NCBI GenBank assembly: GCA_036874045.1
Contig: CM072342.1
Span: forward strand, 4,424,501 to 4,488,500
Length of the DNA stretch: 64,000 bases
DNA from: Cymodocea nodosa
Taxonomy: Eukaryota > Streptophyta > Magnoliopsida > Alismatales > Cymodoceaceae
Direction: 5' to 3'
The notes under the pieces are model-generated. The model was not told the DNA's origin, did no database searches, and saw only the letters and a program-made list of their open reading frames with translations. The stretch's first letter is position 1. Each line of letters opens with the position of its first letter. Both the position numbers and the translations under genes were made by a program. Positions 35,056-46,600 of this stretch are shown here, piece after piece.

Positions 35056-35941
35056 ATGTTTACACAGTGGGACTATTTCGTCGGAGACCAGAATTTCATG
35101 CCTCCTCCTCCGGCCACCCCCTACGATCTTACCGGCCACTGCCTCCTTTCCCATCACGATCTCTTCTTCCAAGGTACGTATGTACGTACGATGCCTTCAG
35201 ATCGATTGCTTGATTAATTAATTAAACCGTTCCAACTCGATCAACATGCAGATGACCTTCCAAGCATGTTGGACACGGAGGAGCTGCTCCATGAGCTCGA
35301 CAACGAGTGTATGATGATGAAGGGGTCGACATCGGAGGTTGGGGACGTCGAGGCAATCAAGAGAGAAGAAGGAAGGGAAGAAAAAGAGAAGGTGGAGGAG
35401 AGGTGCAGCAGCAGCAGCAGTAGCAAAGGAGAGCGAGTCTTAAGCTTTGAGGAGATCTCTCGTTACTTCCATATGCCTATTGTGCATGCGGCCAGGAAGC
35501 TTAACGTCGGCCTCACGCTGCTGAAGAAGAAGTGCAGGGAGCTGGGGATCCCCCGTTGGCCTCACCGGAAGATCAAGAGCTTGCAATCCCTCATCGACAA
35601 CGTCCAGGTGTACCTGAAACAGAATCTGACCTTATATATATGAAGTGAAATTCATCGTTCATTGCCAAATAATTTTGAGTAAACTAACGATGATTGGTGC
35701 GGACACGCAGGAGTTGGGAAAGGAGGAGGAAGAAGAGGAGCGGCTGAGCTGGGCGATAGAGATTCTGGAGCACGAGAAGAAGTCGATAGAGACGAAGCCG
35801 GGCACGCAGCTGGAGGAGAAGACCAAGAGGCTCCGGCAGGCCTACTTCAAGGCCAACTACAAGAAGCGGAGGCTTCAAGCGGCTTCTTCTTCTTCTGCTG
35901 CTGCTGCAACTCAAACACCACCAGCAGCGCTGCAAAATTAA
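35056..35941 (+). CDS. RKD: RKD-type RWP-RK transcription factor, tandem copy 2, intact
   Basis: Exons 35056-35173, 35252-35607 and 35711-35941 give 234 residues. The chosen ATG opens [14 protein letters not shown], and the splice phases are consistent. The RWP-RK domain spans about residues 97-158, with the defining RWPHRK at 141-146 preceded by a helix ([15 protein letters not shown]). Upstream is an acidic linker with Glu/Lys runs and a Ser run. Exon 3 gives a charged, possibly coiled-coil tail ([17 protein letters not shown]) and a low-complexity end. The small size and lack of an NLP-type N-terminal domain place it in the RKD branch, nuclear DNA-binding factors known for egg-cell identity and, in some fruit trees, nucellar embryony. 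That role here is inference. It is the downstream member of a tandem pair, about 1.27 kb out of register with copy 1. Confidence 0.9.
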
Positions 35942-36265
35942 GCTAGGGAGAAGAACATATATACCAATTCATGCATGCATAGAAAATTATTGCTGCTCTT
36001 TCCTTTTATATATTATCTCCCATGCATGCATGCATGCATGTTCCCTTCCCTCTTCATCATCATCTCATTTTATGTTTTAATGATTGGTTTCTCCTAATTA
36101 TATACATGCGTTTTCACAGACCAGCTTGCTTTAATAGTTGAGAGATGAGTCTTAACTAATGAATCATAAACTTTTCATCTTGTAACCACCAGCGCGTTCA
36201 TTTCTTCATATAAATCTCCCTTTCTGTAGAGAATTATCAAAAAAAAAAAGGATCATCTCTCTATT

Positions 36266-37183
36266 TATGTTTTATGATTGACCTAAATGCGTTTTAATTT
36301 TATATGTATGTTCGTTTTCATCTTATACACCATGGGAAGAACGGAGTACGCGGACAAGTAAATGGCCAATTAATGAAGTCCACTTTCCACGGCGCCTTTT
36401 TTTGTTTTGAAAAATGTACGACTTTCCACCACAGAATCGTGGGTTTTTTTAAATTTGACGATATTAATTGATCGTTGCATTCATAAAAATTAGATATTGG
36501 TAAAAATAATTATGGGTAAACCTTTAATTGATATTATTTCAATTAATTAAAACCTTGGGTATTATAAACCCTTCAATTTACAATTGTGCACAGATGTGAA
36601 AAATGAACCTGACGCCGTACAATTTGGTTAACCTTATGGGCCATATCAATGCATGGTCATTCTAGCTATATCCATATATCGTACATCTATAAAGTTAAAA
36701 ATACCAAACTTTTCCTTTTATTTATTGCACGTAAATAAATTTCACGTTTCAATAGATTAGGTGTAAAAAGTTGTTCAATAAAAGTACATTTTAGTGAAGT
36801 GGAATTAAAAAAAGTGTAAGGGAATATTTGCAGTTCCATGGTTTTGCCTTGTCCTACAAGTGCAGAAAAAAGAAAAACCCCATAATGTAACCGTGTTTAT
36901 GCGATTTTTTATTGGAAAATAGGTTCCATTGGTCGACAGCGTAAGTTAAAAAAGTTTATTCTTTTTTTTTTTTTTAAACTTCAATGATATGATTTAAAGA
37001 AGAATATTTTTATGTCAGAGATCCACACGAGTACGAGTGAAAAGATCTTTTTTAAATTTAATTTTGTCTTTTGGACGCATAATTTATTTTACAGTCAGTC
37101 CATATTTCAAAACACCCTTTCATTAAACTGAAATTAATTTGTAACCCCCATTTTTTCGTCGATTTTCGATTTCACCCCTCCGG
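36266..37183 (+). other. Spacer between RKD copy 2 and the PHD/GNAT gene
   Basis: This AT-rich stretch lies beyond the 3' flank shared by both RKD copies, which ends near 36,260. It has poly-T and poly-A runs near 36,960. No gene or element was recognised. Its right end should hold the PHD/GNAT promoter, but no clear TATA box was seen. Confidence 0.5.
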
Positions 37184-37466
37184 TTGCATACCCAAGATCA
37201 ATCCGTTTGTGTCCATGGGAACACTTTTAAAAAAAGGAAACAAAAGAGTAAGGGCCGGGCGGCCGCGTTCCTCTTGCTGGCGTTTCACCTGCTTCTGCAT
37301 CTGTCGCTCTCCTTTCCCAACCCTAGAAAAACCCGAACAGGGGGAGGAGATGACAAATCGAATTGAAGCCCTTGCTTGCGGTGGTTGATTTCTCAGCTTC
37401 GCCTTCGCACTGCATTGCCTCGCCTTCTTAGGTTTCTTCTGGCTTCTTCGGCCCGATCCACCACAG

Positions 37467-37648
37467 GTAAGTTCGAACCGATTCTCAGCTTCTGCCTGAA
37501 TTCCTATCGATCTCCTTCCATTTCATGCGATTTCGTTTTTGGGATTACTAATACAGTCGCTCAATCACTTTCAGAAGGCCGTTGGCTGATCCCCTGACTC
37601 TCTCATTCTCGGAATCTTCTTCCATTTGGAAAGCGTTCGTAATTTCAG
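37467..37648 (+). other. 5' UTR intron of the PHD/GNAT gene
   Basis: The donor CACAG^GTAAG is at 37466/37467 and the acceptor TTTCAG ends at 37648, twelve bases before the ATG at 37661. The GC-rich leader starts around 37,250. A leader intron is common in plant housekeeping genes, and this placement is by consensus only. Confidence 0.6.
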
Positions 37649-37660
37649 TCTAGGGATCTG

Positions 37661-40600
37661 ATGATAGAAAGTGGTGAATCCAGTTCACCTGTGGAAAATG
37701 ACGAATCTACTAAGCGACGACGTGGTCGCCCGCCCAAATCTAGTAAGTGTCTTCCATCTCCAAACAATCGCAAGACTTCCGGTGCCATTGGTGGAGGACA
37801 TGCCTCGGGGGGGATTGCCCGCCTCACCCTTGCTAAGTTCAACAATGACGACGCTTCTGCTGATGAGAGGAAGATGAGTGGAAAATTGGCACGGACCAAA
37901 GCGATTGACATGGACATCACTTTGAAGAGGATGCAGTTGGAATCCCCCGGATGCAGAACGAAGAAACGGGAAGCCCATGTGAAGGAGACGAGGGTCGTGG
38001 TTGATGATGTCACCGGGAATGAACTTCGGCTTTACAAGCGGCCCAAACATGACGTTCCAAAGGGGTTTACCGAGAATAAATGGAAGATTGACACTGACAC
38101 TACTATTAAAAGGGAGAGAAAACAGACCTGGAACAGTTCGGAACTTGATGAGTTTACTTATGGCAGCATTGGAAGCCGTGCTTCTCCTTGCTTGAAAAGG
38201 AATGCTCAGACTAGGTCAGCTTCTTCTTTTGTACTTCCGAAGGGTCTGGGGAAGTTGACATCTTTTAAGAAAGATAGAGGAGAATCCACAGAGAAAAAGC
38301 ATGCAAATCACTCTTCCTTGAGAGAAAAAGGGACCAAGAAAGTAAATTCTGCTCTAAAGGAGGAGGCTACAATTGACAAGACAGTGGGGACAAAAAAACA
38401 AAATATCCGTGATCAACTAAAATGCTTGCTCTTGAACTCTGGATGGAAAATTGATCTTAGACCGAGGAGAAATAGAAATTACGAGGATTCTGTCTATATC
38501 TCTCCTCAAGGCACAGGTTATTGGTCAATCACAAAGGCATATAAGGTTTTTCAACAGCAAAATGAGAATAGAGAAGTTGATGATAGCAAGAATGATGAAC
38601 TTCAAGGAAACCTAGCCAATGAATTGAGTGAAAAGGATCAGAACCTTACCAAGTCAAGTTCTTCTTTGCCCTCCCTATCTGCAGATCTCGTTGAGTTACT
38701 GAAAAGAAAAGCTATCAATCGGGGAAGAGGTAAGGAGGAACTTGAGAGAAAGAAAATGAAGTCTGTTGTGTGTAATGGAAGTAAGAAGTCCAAGGTAACT
38801 TCATTTTCGAAGTTTTCCAGAAATGGAAACAGTACCGTTGCTTCCTGGGATTGGAGCCCCTCTGTTTCTGATTGCCATCCGCCTAGTGGAAGAAAAAAGA
38901 AAAACAGGAGAAGATGCCCCATTTTGATTCGTAATTCATGCAATGGATCAGATTCTGATAACGATGGATATGTTCCTTACAATGGTAAACGCACAATCCT
39001 TCGTTGGATGATAGATTTAGGAACTTTGCCTGTGAATGGCAAGGTAAAATATTTGAATATGGAAAACACAACAGAATCACTGGAGGGTTTTATAACAAGG
39101 GATGGTATATGCTGCAGCTGCTGTAGCAAAATATTGCCCCCCACAGAATTTGAAATCCATGCTGGAAGCAATATGTGTCAGCCATATCAACACATTTTTG
39201 TGGAAGAATCTGGTTTTTCACTTTTACAGTGTCAACGCAATACATGGGAAAGTCAACTTGAATCTGACAGATGTGGATTCCATACTGTAGATGTGAATGA
39301 TAGTGATCCAAATGATGATACCTGTGGCATATGTGGAGATGGTGGAGACCTGATATGCTGTGATGGTTGTCCTTCAACGTTTCACCTCAGCTGCTTGGGC
39401 ATTCAGGTATGCATAAATTTACATCCATAAGTTTCTTCTTTCTTGCCGGGTGAGGATCTGAATATGCTAGTGATTAACTAAGTTGGTTCATTGAAGCCAA
39501 ACGGAAGGTCCTTAAATGTTAACGAAATCAAAATCATTTAAACTTATGATCCCATTTTCTCAATCTTTTGATTTTTTCTTCAACTATAAGTATAAATATT
39601 TTCTTTTGTATTACTTCTCTTGCCATGTGCAGAAACTTCCTCTTGGAGATTGGCATTGTTCAAACTGTTCGTGTAAATTTTGTGGGGTAGTTGATAATGG
39701 CTTTTATGAAGGTGACACTAATGGCCCCTCATTGCTTTCATGTATCCAGTGTGAGGAAAAATGTATGTAAGACTTCAGAACTTCCTAATAAATTACTCTC
39801 CTTGCGTTTGCCCTTGTTGATTAATAATGTTTATAGCTAAATTAAGCTGTTTTTTACTGCAGATCATGAAAGCTGCATTGTGGAAGATGATGCAATTCCT
39901 CCTGGTGAAAGTAATACATGCAGTTCTTTTTGTGGGAAGAGTTGCTTAATGGTAATGAATGTCTTTGTAGTTATTGTATCAGACTAAGTTCTGATTGATT
40001 GTTTCCTTAGATGTATGGAAATGCCATTATTATTTTGAGATGCCATTATTATCTTGAAGTACTTTTAAGATACTGACAACTTATACTGAATTATTTCATT
40101 TATCCCTCAAATGTGATCCTACTGGATTGCAGTAGGTCATATAATAATTATGACATATTTTCCTTAGGGTAAAGGATTTGTAAAGCAGAGTAACCCACAT
40201 AATTTATTGGAATGCTTTCTATCTCTGTTCATGTGTTTTCCCTGTTCAGTGGAGGCAAATACATTTGTCAGCATGTGTTCATTGGGATCTATGCATGTAG
40301 TCATTATGGATGGTTGATGAGCAAACAGACCTTCATGACTGAAAGTTTTATATGTGATCAATGAATCAAAAACTCTTATCTTGATAAAACTTTCATGTCT
40401 GGTATTCTGTTATGTAATTAGATATATTTTAAAAATATTTATAAAAAATTATTTAGTGAACTGAAATGGTGTGTACTTGATTAATGACAGCTTTTTCAGA
40501 ATATACGTCAGATTCTTGGCCATAGAAATGTGCTGGAGGATGGTTTTTCTTGGTCCCTTGTACGGCGTCTTGATCAGGACACTGATAGACATCTGCTTGG

Positions 40601-43600
40601 AGTTGAGCGAGAAGTAGAATGCAATGCTAAGGTTTCTGTTGCACTGGAAATTATGAACGAATGTTTTTTGCCAATAGTTGATCAACGAAGTGGTGTCAAT
40701 CTTATTCACAATGTCATATACAACTGTGGGTGAGTAATATTTTTGTACCATATTTTCTGCTCAAAAAAAGGAATCGTATTCAGACCTCGAGCTGGCATAG
40801 AGATGCTTCCCAACCAATTTTCAAGAAAAAACATTTTTTTATTACTGTCAATCTTCACTAACAACAGAAAATACTAATTATCTTGTGAAGTTTTGTACGT
40901 ATTAATTGTCGTACTGGTGATCTCTTTAATAAACGAAGTCTGTAGAAAGGATCTAGTTGGGTACTTTGATGGAAGAGATTGCTTGACACATAATTTGTTG
41001 ATAGAAATCAAAAGATCATTGTAAATATTGTTCCAATCGGGCTTATTGTTCCAGTCAGGCTTATTGAGGTCAGGCATTTTTTTGGGCTGGGCAGATGGAC
41101 ATCCAGCTCTCCCCTTTATTAACTGGATCCTTTTTCAGATTTTGAAATGGATCCTGTGTTTTATAAGATTGTTTCTTTGTTGTTTTTGCATGTTTATTAG
41201 GCCAATTATAAATTTTACATGAGTTTTTTCCTTGTTTCAGATCCTATTGAATCTTTTTTCTTTATTCATTACTTAAATGCCTTGTCTTTTGTTTTACGTG
41301 TTGGTTGGTTTTCATATTTTACATTGCCTTTTTTTATATTTCAGATATTATTCAATACAATCATACCTTTTGTTCTTCTCCTAAGTAATTCTTTTGTTTC
41401 ATGGATGTTGTTTGTTGGCTTTATATATTGATTAGTTCAATTTCGGATTTTATATTTTTTATGTTATATTAATAATTAAGTGAATAGTACATTCTTATTC
41501 TCTTATATCTTGTTTTGCTATGACTTATTAAAATTTTAAATCTTTTTATTTTGAACTTATTCAGATGTTATGAGATTATTATATGTTTATTTTGATGCAT
41601 CTTTTAAATTGTCTTTGTTATCTAGAAATTAATTAAGTGTATAACAAATATAAAAATCCATACTTGCATTTGATAATTTAGATATAAGTGATGAAATACT
41701 AGAATTTTTTTTACTTTTTGATTGGCAAATTGATAGGAGCTATAGTATACCATATTGCTCACATAGGATAGCTATACAACCAACTACTTGTAAATTAGTA
41801 GTTCTTAATTAGCATCATGGAGAGATACATTAGAGTCCAAAGAATTTCATTTAAGTCAAAAACTAAATATATGGAATGTTGGTTTAATGAAAATAGGAAT
41901 AATGATAAAGATATATATTTATATGGTCATTGGATTCATAAAAGAAATATTTTTAAATACTTGGGATTTATAATAAGTAGCAATAGTGAAATTATAGAAG
42001 ATGTTATTTATAGGATTAAAATAGGCTTGATGAAGTGGAGAAATGTTTTTAGTGTGTTTTGTGATAGGAGGACACCCTTAAAATTAAAGGGAAATTCTAT
42101 AAAACTGTCATTCACTTGGTTATATTTTATGACTTAGAATGTTGGGCTGTAAAACATGCTTATTTGCAAAAAGTTAATGTTGTAGAAATGTGTAGGCCTT
42201 GATAGATGAGTATTAATATTGTAAATTTTTCACAAATGCAAGTCTTTCAGGAATCTCATCTTTGGCAAGTATATATATACCATATTTGCATTTATGTCCC
42301 AAACCAATCTTTTTCCTAGTTTGTAGATCTTGAAAAGTATATGAATAGAAAGTGACAAAAAAATAGTTGTTTAGTAGTAGCACTAATACATAATAAATTA
42401 ACGGGAAAATAAGAAATATAAAGAACTTTGTCAAAAGATAACTTAGGAGTGAGAGGAGTAGTGCCTTCACCTAAAATTGGACAACCATGTCTATTGGCTA
42501 GGGTGATGGAGTTGACATTGGACATTTCTGTTAAACAGTTACAGAAAGACAAATTGCCAGATATGTATGATTGGAAGCACTTGAATTTATAATCCAAGAA
42601 TCATTAGAGTTAGTGTGTAGGGTAGATATATTAGAGAAGAGAATGTTGGTAGCTGTGACATGGGTGTTTTGTTGAGCATGGAGAAGCATAAGTTTGTTAT
42701 AGTTGGCTTGCAAAATTGTGATGGAGCAAGGTAGAATTGTGTTGACTGAATCTATTGAAGGATCAATGGATGTAAAATTAATAGATAGAAGGTGGTTGAA
42801 TTTCTCTCAACACTTACAATGAATACAAGGCTTTTGTGGCTTGTTAACATTTTGTTTACAACTTCTCTAAGATGAGGTGCCTCGACCACCATATCCTCTA
42901 GTAACAACAACAAGGGTAGAAGCATCAACGAAGGTGGAAGGGGCTATGGTAGGGATCTATAGAATGTGATTGAAGGTAATTTGCAGAGATAGAATTGTGT
43001 CAGCACCCAAGATTTGGCTTTGGATCTATGAGGTGAGGTGTGCATGAAGCTTGACAAGGAAGATGGCTATCATGAGCTCCTCTTTGTATCTTTTCATAAT
43101 AGTGACATGAACTTCAAGTTCGTCCATTAGAGCATGAAGATGACTATAATAGTTGTGAATTGAGCTTTCTCCTTGTCAGTACATGAGGAGTTAGTCATAG
43201 ATTTCACATATACATGAGATATTTTGGTCATTATCGTATGTTGCACAAAATGCATCCCAAACATGTTTCTCTAGATGAAGATGGGAGATGCTTTAGGTGA
43301 TAATGTCTTTGACACTATTGAGAATGTAGAAAATAATGGTGCAATTAGCAACATACCATTTAGAGTAGTCATTTGTCTTGGCATTTGACGATTCAATGGT
43401 GATGTGGTGTTCACATATGTGCATTGCGAGGAAAGTCTTGAAGGCGCTCCTCCAATGAATGTAGTTAGTGTCATCAAGCTTGACATTAGTTGTGGCAAGT
43501 TTAGTTGTCCAAGAATCCTTAAAGTATCCCTTGCATCAGAACAAACAGACTAACGACTAGAGAAACTATGAACTGTTCAATGGATGCTCAGCCAAAACCC

Positions 43601-46600
43601 ATGTTGGCAAGATGGCGAATGATGAATCATAGTATTTATGTGAGGTCAAAGAAGGACCCTGCATGACAGGAGATGGAAACCAAGGGGAGGGAGGTAGACA
43701 AGGTCGTTTGATGAAGAGGAGGCTTGTTGGCGGACAAAAAAGATTAGGGTTTTCTGACATCTAATACCATGTTAATTAGTGTAAAACAAGTCATTAGGGT
43801 TTCTCATTTGTCAAAGATAAGAATAAATACAATGTTATATGGATCCACTATCCTTTAGGATCTAAGTACTGAAATACACTAAATACAACTCTAAGAGGTT
43901 ATATCCTTGGGACACTTTAATTAATTAATGCAAAATAAATTAAAAGAAGTAAAGATAGACCTAAAACTACTTGGTTAGGAATTGTAAGAAAAAAACTAAA
44001 TTTCTGTTATTTAATTGAAGGTTTTACAATAGATAGAAATACTTGAAAGAAAATGATTTATGTGGTCAACCCCACATAGTGGGATTATAGTTTAAATTGT
44101 TGTAGTACCATGTGCTAGAGTTTTTAAAGGGGATAGTAACATATTTTTTGTGTTGGTCCCAACAAACAATGAAGTGTAGATTGATTCTATTGAAAAGGAA
44201 AGCTCCTTATAGCCTCACTATCTTCAAAAGAGGTTGTCAAAGTTGTTGAAGAGGTATCTCACCACCTAAAGGTGCAGAAGGTGGCTTATTAAAGGGAAAG
44301 GATGTGAGAATGTCATCAGGCTAGAAATATTTTGATACTTTCTTTTGCAGCAAGATGGCGTTGGTGTAGGAAACATCTAGAATGTTGATGTTTCCTTTTG
44401 GTCACATTATTTTGTTGTGAAACATGTAGACACCTGGTTTAATGTATCATAAAAAGGAATATACTATTAAAGGTAGAGCGATGGTGCTTACCCAATTAAC
44501 ATATCTCACTATTAAAAAAAGATACCAAATTTCATAAAGGGATTGTTGGAGCTTTTAATGTAAAGGATGTTCAAGATGATAATGTCACAAGATAGACTAC
44601 TCTCATGTAGACACCAATGCCACTAATCTATGCTTATGGTCTAAACTGGTAGGACTTAATCTCAAAGTTAGTTTTATAAAAAGGTAAAAGTGTGGTGAAA
44701 GTTTCTTGTATACAGGAAAAGAAAAGAGAAAAGGAAGATGCCAAAACGTGAAAAGTTTGTGTTTAGGTATTTATGTGTTTGCAACTTGCAAATTTTATAT
44801 TATGTTTTGTTGATAGGTTACAAATATTTATTTTAGTATGTTGAATTGAGAGTCAATAAGTGTTTATGCTTGCTTACTTTAGAGTTAATGTGATTGACTT
44901 CTATTGGTAGGTGCAGCTAAAATGCTTGGCCATTCATGCTTGCTTGCTGTTGCTTACATGTTGCTACTACTATTTTTATAGCAAATTAGCAACTGCTACA
45001 ATTTCTACATGTCTTGTGCCTATTGCAATTGTTTACCTTTGCTTCAAGTTATATTTTTAAGCATCTTGGATTCTCTAGTTTAAGACGGGAGTGCTGGAAT
45101 TAATGGATATAATTAGACTAAATCAATCCTTATGTAGATCTAGTTAGGATAATCATTAGTTAAGTAGTTACTTGTTGGTGAAGTCTCTGTACTTGTATAA
45201 ATATAAGAGATTGCACTCCATTGTTTGGTAAATAAGATCTTCTACCTTTTATGTTTCTGCATGTATGTTTTTACAACTTTATGGAATAAAAATTTTGATA
45301 TTTGTATTCATATTTGAAAATATTTATAATATTAGTATCCATATTTGGATATGAGAAATTCAAGAAAACATTATTCATGTCTAGATTCGTATTTGATCAA
45401 ATATGTATAACAAATATCCATTTTCGGTAAAACCCAAATTTGAGTTTGAATTTAGGTTGAATATCCTGATCTGTATTGCGTCTCTAATTGAGTAGTGTTA
45501 GTTGGTGTTACCTTTATGTGTCGTCTTACTAGTTTGAGTCTTTTGCTATTTGGGTTTTGCTCGTGCTCAATTAGTGTGGTCAAAAATACAACAATGACAA
45601 TAACTTATGCCATAATCTCACTATGTAGGTGTTATATGTTAGAGATGCATACGAATTATTATATATAAATTATTGGATACTCTTCTTCACTCTATAAATC
45701 TCATCCTTATCAATAATGACACATTTTTCTTCCCTAACAACATGAACTTATCAGTCTTTACAACAATGAGGATGAAATGTTTATTGTTTGACCCTAATCC
45801 TTTATGTCCCAAATTTTGTTATATCATAATGTAGATAATGATCCCAGATAGATTCTAATATGGATAATTGCTAAGCTCAAATGCTTAATATTGACAATCG
45901 GTTGCATCGGTAAGATACAAGGAGGGATGAAAACTTCATGTATTTTGATCAATTAATAATAATAATAATAATTATTATTATTATTTTGAAAAGATCAGAT
46001 CAATTACTTATTCTGTATTAATAAAAGTTAACTACTAAATTCATGGGTGGTGATAGTGGCTTTCATGAAATATGTTGTTTGGTTATTGTGTAGCTCTGCT
46101 CCGCTAGTTTCACTTGATTTAACTAAAGAGCAGCTCCTATATACTAAACTATTTTGTTATCATTTATTGTAGGTTATATTGCTATTAATCTCCAGAATTT
46201 TAACATTCACATGCTTTCCAGTGATTTATTCCTTTCACTTTATTCGTTATCCCTGATTTTTCAGATCAAACTTCAACCGGCTCAATTACACTGGTTTTTA
46301 CACTTTTATTCTTGAGAAAGATGAGGAATTAATTTCTGCCGCCTCCATTAGGTATATTGCTTTACTTTCTCTTGTTTTTGTTTGTCTACTTGTGCTATAA
46401 TTTTCTAAATTATTATTTTTTAAGCAGTAGACAAGCATAGCATTAAACTCTGAAAAAGTACAGATATAGCCAGTTGACACATAGGGAGAACAAAGGGCAA
46501 AACAAAATAAAAACAGGAAAAGTACACAAATGCAACCTAGTCTCACTAACTAGGCAAAATAAAATCAAGAATATGACCCATACAGAAACACGTAAAAAAG

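Larger units (their letters stand above)
40730..46264 (+). other. Intron 4 of the PHD/GNAT gene
   Basis: This 5.5 kb intron holds an RTE LINE piece, a minus-strand copia gag fragment, a second RTE 3' end, an LTR fragment and a SINE-tail-like repeat, each listed separately. 40,900-41,700 is AT-rich with nothing assigned; 44,150-45,080 may be internal retroelement sequence but no domain was read. An (AAT)n/(ATT)n palindromic microsatellite lies at about 45,956-45,985. Confidence 0.75.
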
